Assembly: GCA_910576845.1 (NCBI GenBank) | Contig: CAJTJA010000088.1 | Location: 1-7,930, forward strand | Origin: an uncultured Oscillibacter sp. | Lineage (GTDB): Bacteria; Bacillota; Clostridia; Oscillospirales; Oscillospiraceae | Direction of reading: 5' to 3' | Length of the DNA stretch: 7,930 nucleotides | In this document: one piece after another, positions 4,987-7,930 of the stretch | Position numbering within the stretch: the first letter of the stretch is position 1 | How the letters are laid out: each line of letters begins with the position of its first letter | Made by a program: the position numbers and the translations under genes | Notes under the pieces: generated by a model | What the model was told of the DNA's origin: nothing | Database searches by the model: none | What the model saw: only the letters and a program-made list of their open reading frames with translations

Positions 4987-6561
4987 ATGTACACAATGAA
5001 AAAGTTTTTATCTATTGTGGTTTCCCTCTCCCTATCTCTTTCCCTTTCCGCCTGTGGCGGGCAGCGCTTTCCTGGGGAGCCGAAACCGGACGCCTCCCCG
5101 GAAGAAAAAGGTGCTGACCCTCTCGAGGACGCACTACTGGAGAGCGGTACCGAATATCAAACCTACCAAATCTATCAGACTTATCAGATTGATCCTTTTG
5201 GAATCGAATTTGACTGTCCTGTTGACTTCGGGAGCGATGTCAGTTCCACGGTTATCTCAGAAAATGAGGCGTTTGTTTCTGTCAGTGCGGAGGACAGGCA
5301 CCTCCTCGCCAAATGCACGCGCATCGCCTCGTTCGACGATTTTGCACCCTATACTCCCGACTTGTATGAGGGGTTTAACAGCCTTGACCTTGACGGGAAC
5401 ATCGCCGCCCGGAAGGCAAGCTATGAGGCATTCGAGCTGCTGGACAGCTTTTCCACGCCTGACAGCTATGGATTTTATTATTTGGGAACGGACTCTTTTG
5501 GGGACACACCGGCTGCGGAGTTGAGCTACCAGTATAAAAACCATGGCCGCTTTGCGGACGATGGCGGCGTGATCAATGTTTATCTGTCGATAATCGTTCC
5601 CGAAACCATGAACCAAGAGGAGTTTATCGCCCTCTGCAAAGCGGTCACAGGCTCCCTGCGGTGGTCCGACAGCGGAGACAATACGCCGTCCACAGAGGCA
5701 GATGAGAGCTTTGATGCGGCTCTGGAGCCGCTGAAAGGCAGCGGATATGAGGCGCAGTGTGCAGAAATTGTGGACACACTTTTTCATTACGCGCCCCTTG
5801 CGTGTTATGACGGGCCCCGGCTCTATCTCCAGCAGCTGTTGGGCGGAGACGAGGCTCTCTTTCAGTCACTGGCTGGCAGCGGCGGGCTTTTGGAGGGCGC
5901 GGACAATTTTACCAGCGAATGGACCATTCAGGATTGCGGGGAGAGCGGCAGCGCGGCCAATGCGTATTACATCAATGTGAATGAAATACGCACCTGTTAT
6001 GGCGTGGAGTCAGGGAGCGGCGAATATGCTCATACCATTTACATAACCATCAACAGCGCGGCGGACTACTGCGTCACCGGAGTTGACAGTGTATACAATG
6101 GCCCTGTTGACGATGGATATGAGGAAAACACCAACGACCAAGCCGCCGGCTCTTTTGTCAGCATATACGATGATGAGGACGGTATATTCGATGGTCCTCC
6201 GGACGGCGCATTTTATACGTCGGACGGCGAATTTAATATTTACCAGTATTGGCCTCCTGAGTTGGAGGCGCAGCGTACCTATGGAGCAAACGCCCAGATT
6301 GAGGATTCCACATTTAATTACGTGCTCACACTGCTCCAGACGGGTGATTTTACTTGGGCTTCAAACGCACGTTTAGTTTCCATCGGCGGACTCGCTGGTC
6401 GTAGTCCTGCCAGCGACTATAAACAGGCCTACGAACATTTGGAACATTTGGAATATATGGAATCGTTTGGGCCGGAACAGATGAAATATACGGACACCCC
6501 GCTGTATGAATTGCTTCAGTATCGGTATCAATCGGCTGTTTGGGTCTGGGGAACGGATTGA
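4987..6561 (+). CDS. Lipoprotein of unknown function
   Basis: This is a 524-residue secreted lipoprotein that I do not recognise. Residues 1-22 form a signal peptide: positive MKK, then a hydrophobic stretch of alternating Ser-Leu. The lipobox LSAC puts the lipid-anchored Cys23 at the mature N terminus, so it should sit on the outer face of the cell membrane. A polar Pro/Glu-rich linker follows (24-55), then YQTYQI twice in tandem (57-68). The first globular part (about 69-227) begins IDPFGIEFDCPVDFG and ends in PETMNQEEFIALCKAVTGSLRW. An acidic linker (228-242) leads to a second part (about 243-370), and the rest is rich in Asp, Glu, Tyr and Gly. There are no transmembrane segments after the signal and no catalytic motif that I can name. 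The start is set by GGATGGAAG 9 bases before the first ATG; a second ATG three codons later is less well placed. It may bind a ligand or an extracellular partner, but this is not shown. It lies alone between guaA and an R-M remnant. Confidence 0.85.
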   Translation: MYTMKKFLSIVVSLSLSLSLSACGGQRFPGEPKPDASPEEKGADPLEDALLESGTEYQTYQIYQTYQIDPFGIEFDCPVDFGSDVSSTVISENEAFVSVSAEDRHLLAKCTRIASFDDFAPYTPDLYEGFNSLDLDGNIAARKASYEAFELLDSFSTPDSYGFYYLGTDSFGDTPAAELSYQYKNHGRFADDGGVINVYLSIIVPETMNQEEFIALCKAVTGSLRWSDSGDNTPSTEADESFDAALEPLKGSGYEAQCAEIVDTLFHYAPLACYDGPRLYLQQLLGGDEALFQSLAGSGGLLEGADNFTSEWTIQDCGESGSAANAYYINVNEIRTCYGVESGSGEYAHTIYITINSAADYCVTGVDSVYNGPVDDGYEENTNDQAAGSFVSIYDDEDGIFDGPPDGAFYTSDGEFNIYQYWPPELEAQRTYGANAQIEDSTFNYVLTLLQTGDFTWASNARLVSIGGLAGRSPASDYKQAYEHLEHLEYMESFGPEQMKYTDTPLYELLQYRYQSAVWVWGTD

Positions 6562-6779
6562 GATGAGGTGGCTCTTAGGCTGACAGGACCAACCCTGATT
6601 GCAGCCCATCGTATAGGCTGGATACGGAGCATCATATTCCGACGCAAAATCCGTTAGAATAATGCCAGGCAGCGAGCAGGAGTGATTTCAGAGAACGGGA
6701 AATCCTTGATATGACTGAATTTTTTGAGGTTTAGTCCCCTCTTTGGCGACAACTTGGCGATATTTTTTCATAATTCATA
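6562..6779. other. Non-coding stretch with a short direct repeat and possible gene debris
   Basis: No intact gene is visible. TTGGCGA occurs at 6743-6749 and 6754-6760, again with an 11-bp period. One plus-strand frame around 6714-6770 reads TEFFEV, stop, SPLWRQLGDIFS, stop, which looks like the broken end of a coding sequence, though the stretch is too short to name. The lipoprotein transcript would cross this stretch before the terminator at 6780. Confidence 0.35.
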
Positions 6780-6823
6780 GAAAAAGAGCTAACTGATTTT
6801 GATTGGCCAGTTAGCTCTTTTTC
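6780..6823. terminator. Bidirectional intrinsic terminator
   Basis: The arms at 6780-6795 and 6808-6823 pair perfectly over 16 bp (core AAAAAGAGCTAACTG), with a 12-base loop. The A-run and T-run give a U-tail on both strands. It can end the lipoprotein transcript on the plus strand. It lies 4 bases after the stop of the decayed minus-strand gene end, which was probably its original partner. Confidence 0.92.
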
Positions 6824-6827
6824 GTCT

Positions 6828-7016
6828 TCATTCTTCTTCGGATGGCTCTTTGAAGGCATCCACCAGCATATCACGCAAGCCTTAGAATATGGGCTTGACA
6901 CGGCCCGGTGTGTTGGAAAATTCGGGGCAGCGGTAAGGCCAACGGTCATAATCCTCCTGGCTGATCTCCCCGGCTGTGAGCATAGCAGCGGCCTGACGCC
7001 GGGAACAGTTATGGAA
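6828..7016 (-). pseudogene. Decayed 3' end of an unidentified gene
   Basis: One minus-strand frame reads NCSRRQAAAMLTAGEISQED, then YDRWPYRCPEF and further residues to KPIF, then a TAA (6882-6884), and continues in the same frame GLRDMLVDAFKEPSEEE to a TGA directly before the terminator. The amphipathic helices and sensible acidic ending on both sides of the stop indicate a former single gene whose C-terminal part survives. A CAA-to-TAA change would explain the stop, since a Gln before GLRDML seems natural. The SRRQAAAMLTAGEIS stretch looks like a small helical or DNA-binding segment often seen in Clostridia accessory proteins, but I cannot name the family. The frame overlaps the end of the hsdM remnant by a few bases and no start codon belongs to it, so its 5' part has been lost. 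Confidence 0.55.
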
Positions 7017-7880
7017 TTGGTTTTAAGCCCAGTTCTTGCAAGAATTGATTGTGGCGCACCTTTGCCTTTTGAATATCTCCTTCAATTTTTTCAAGTTCCT
7101 GCCGTACAGAATCAATATCAACGATTTCTTCTTCGGGTGCAGTGCTGACATATCGAGAAATATTCAGATTGTATCTATTTTTCTCGATTTCCTCCATAGA
7201 AACTCGGCGGGAATACTTTTTGTCATCTTCTTTTCGATATTGATAAGTATCAATAATCTTATCAATATGCTCTGGTAAAAGTGTATTTTGTCGTTTTCCT
7301 TTTTTAAAGTGTTCACTTGCATTGATAATCAGCACATCATCATGTTTCTTACATTTTTTCAGAACTAAGACACATACCGGAATGCCTGTTGAGAAAAGCA
7401 GATTTGCCGGCAACCCAATAATGGCATCAATATTTCCATCTTTTAGAAGTTTTGTTCTGATTTTTTCCTCAGCGCCACCACGGAACAATACTCCATGCGG
7501 TAGAATAATCGCCATTGTTCCATCATCGCTTAAAAATTGAAATCCATGCAGCAGAAAAGCGAAATCTGCTGCTGACTTTGGCGCAAGTCCATAATTTTTA
7601 AATCGGAAATCCTCCGCCATTTCTTCTTTTGGCTGCCATCTATAGCTAAAGGGCGGATTTGCTACAACTGCTTCAAACTGCACTTTTTTGCCGGATTCAT
7701 TTCATTTAAAATGTTCCAATCATTCAATAAAGAATCGCCATGATGAATCTGAAATTCAGAATCCTTTACCCCATGAAGTAACATATTCATACGAGCAAGG
7801 TTGTAAGTGGTGATATTTTTTCCTGCCCAAAGATTTGACCAATACCATTTGAGCCAAACTGTTTTCGTACATTGATTAGG
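7009..7880 (-). pseudogene. hsdM: Type I restriction-modification N6-adenine methyltransferase HsdM, truncated and frameshifted
   Basis: HsdM is the modification subunit of type I R-M systems and methylates adenine within the HsdS-specified site. Only the C-terminal part is present, in three frames. From the right: LINVRKQFGSNGIGQIFGQ (about 7822-7880); NITTYNLARMNMLLHG on to NEMNPAKK (about 7690-7815); then a 225-codon frame from 7683 holding the catalytic motif NPPF (7648-7659) and the family ending FLQELGLKPIP. The frames break at two runs of six A on the minus strand (7816-7821 and 7684-7689). One extra A in each would restore continuity, giving GQEKN and KKVQFEAVVANPPF. The SAM-binding motif I (DPxxGSGSLLL) and the whole N-terminal domain are missing, because the sequence turns foreign upstream of LINV. 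A normal HsdM has about 500 residues. The product cannot be active. The region is clearly more AT-rich than the genes on the left, which suggests transfer. hsdS and hsdR are not in view. Confidence 0.85.
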
Positions 7881-7930
7881 CCTTGTTTAAAAAATGTCAA
7901 AACGCCCAAACAGCGGATCTTTTTCCGCCG
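7881..7930 (-). mobile_element. Possible end of an insertion sequence interrupting hsdM
   Basis: At about 7880 the HsdM homology stops, just before where GSGSLL would be expected. A minus-strand frame runs in from the right edge and reads AEKDPLFGRFDIF, with a TAA at 7887-7889. A stop codon a few bases from the junction is typical of a transposase gene ending at an element's terminal repeat (here GGCCTTGTTTAAAAAATG reading inward on the plus strand). Only 50 bases are visible, so the family cannot be named. A plain recombination junction with another gene end is the main alternative. Confidence 0.35.

Noticed and set aside
7894..7930. Plus-strand start ATG reading MSKRPNSGSFSA at the right edge
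   Set aside because: Only 12 codons are visible and there is no good ribosome site; the opposite-strand frame ending at the junction explains the stretch at least as well.

Overview
The window looks like chromosome from a butyrate-forming gut Clostridia, most likely Oscillospiraceae (Flavonifractor/Intestinimonas/Lawsonibacter-like). The reasons are GC-rich coding sequence, strong AGGAGG-type ribosome sites, TTGNNN/TATAAT promoters and an hbd-bcd gene pair. The taxonomic call is inference; no marker gene fixes it.

Left part (1-3101), core metabolism. On the minus strand, hbd (3-hydroxybutyryl-CoA dehydrogenase) is followed after 27 bases by the N-terminal third of an acyl-CoA dehydrogenase (bcd-like), which runs off the left edge. 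Both belong to the acetyl-CoA to butyryl-CoA pathway. A near-consensus promoter sits 111 bases before hbd, and its transcription start is covered by a Rex-like operator and a 9-bp inverted repeat. Divergently, on the plus strand, dpaL (diaminopropionate ammonia-lyase) makes pyruvate and ammonia. Its promoter lies between two inverted repeats that share a CTAAAA/TTTTAG half-site, and the gene ends at a clear terminator.

Middle (3116-4740). A YafP-like GNAT acetyltransferase (minus) is divergent from a guaA-type gene (plus) that encodes only the ATP-pyrophosphatase/dimerisation part of GMP synthase, with no glutaminase domain in front of it. Each has a recognisable promoter.

Right part (4741-7930), accessory DNA. 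The 3' end of guaA is a known insertion hotspot for genomic islands, and what follows fits an island: a leader with repeats and a large inverted repeat, a 524-residue lipoprotein of unknown function, a perfect bidirectional terminator, a decayed gene end with an internal stop, and an AT-rich type I restriction-modification hsdM remnant. The hsdM remnant carries two A-tract frameshifts and is cut off at its 5' side by foreign sequence that may be the end of an insertion sequence. No integrase, hsdS, hsdR or second attachment site is inside the window.

I do not see a complete new system. The best leads are the operator layout in the hbd/dpaL divergent region, the stand-alone GMP synthase subunit at an island junction, the 73-base inverted repeat before the lipoprotein, and the layered decay of the hsdM locus.
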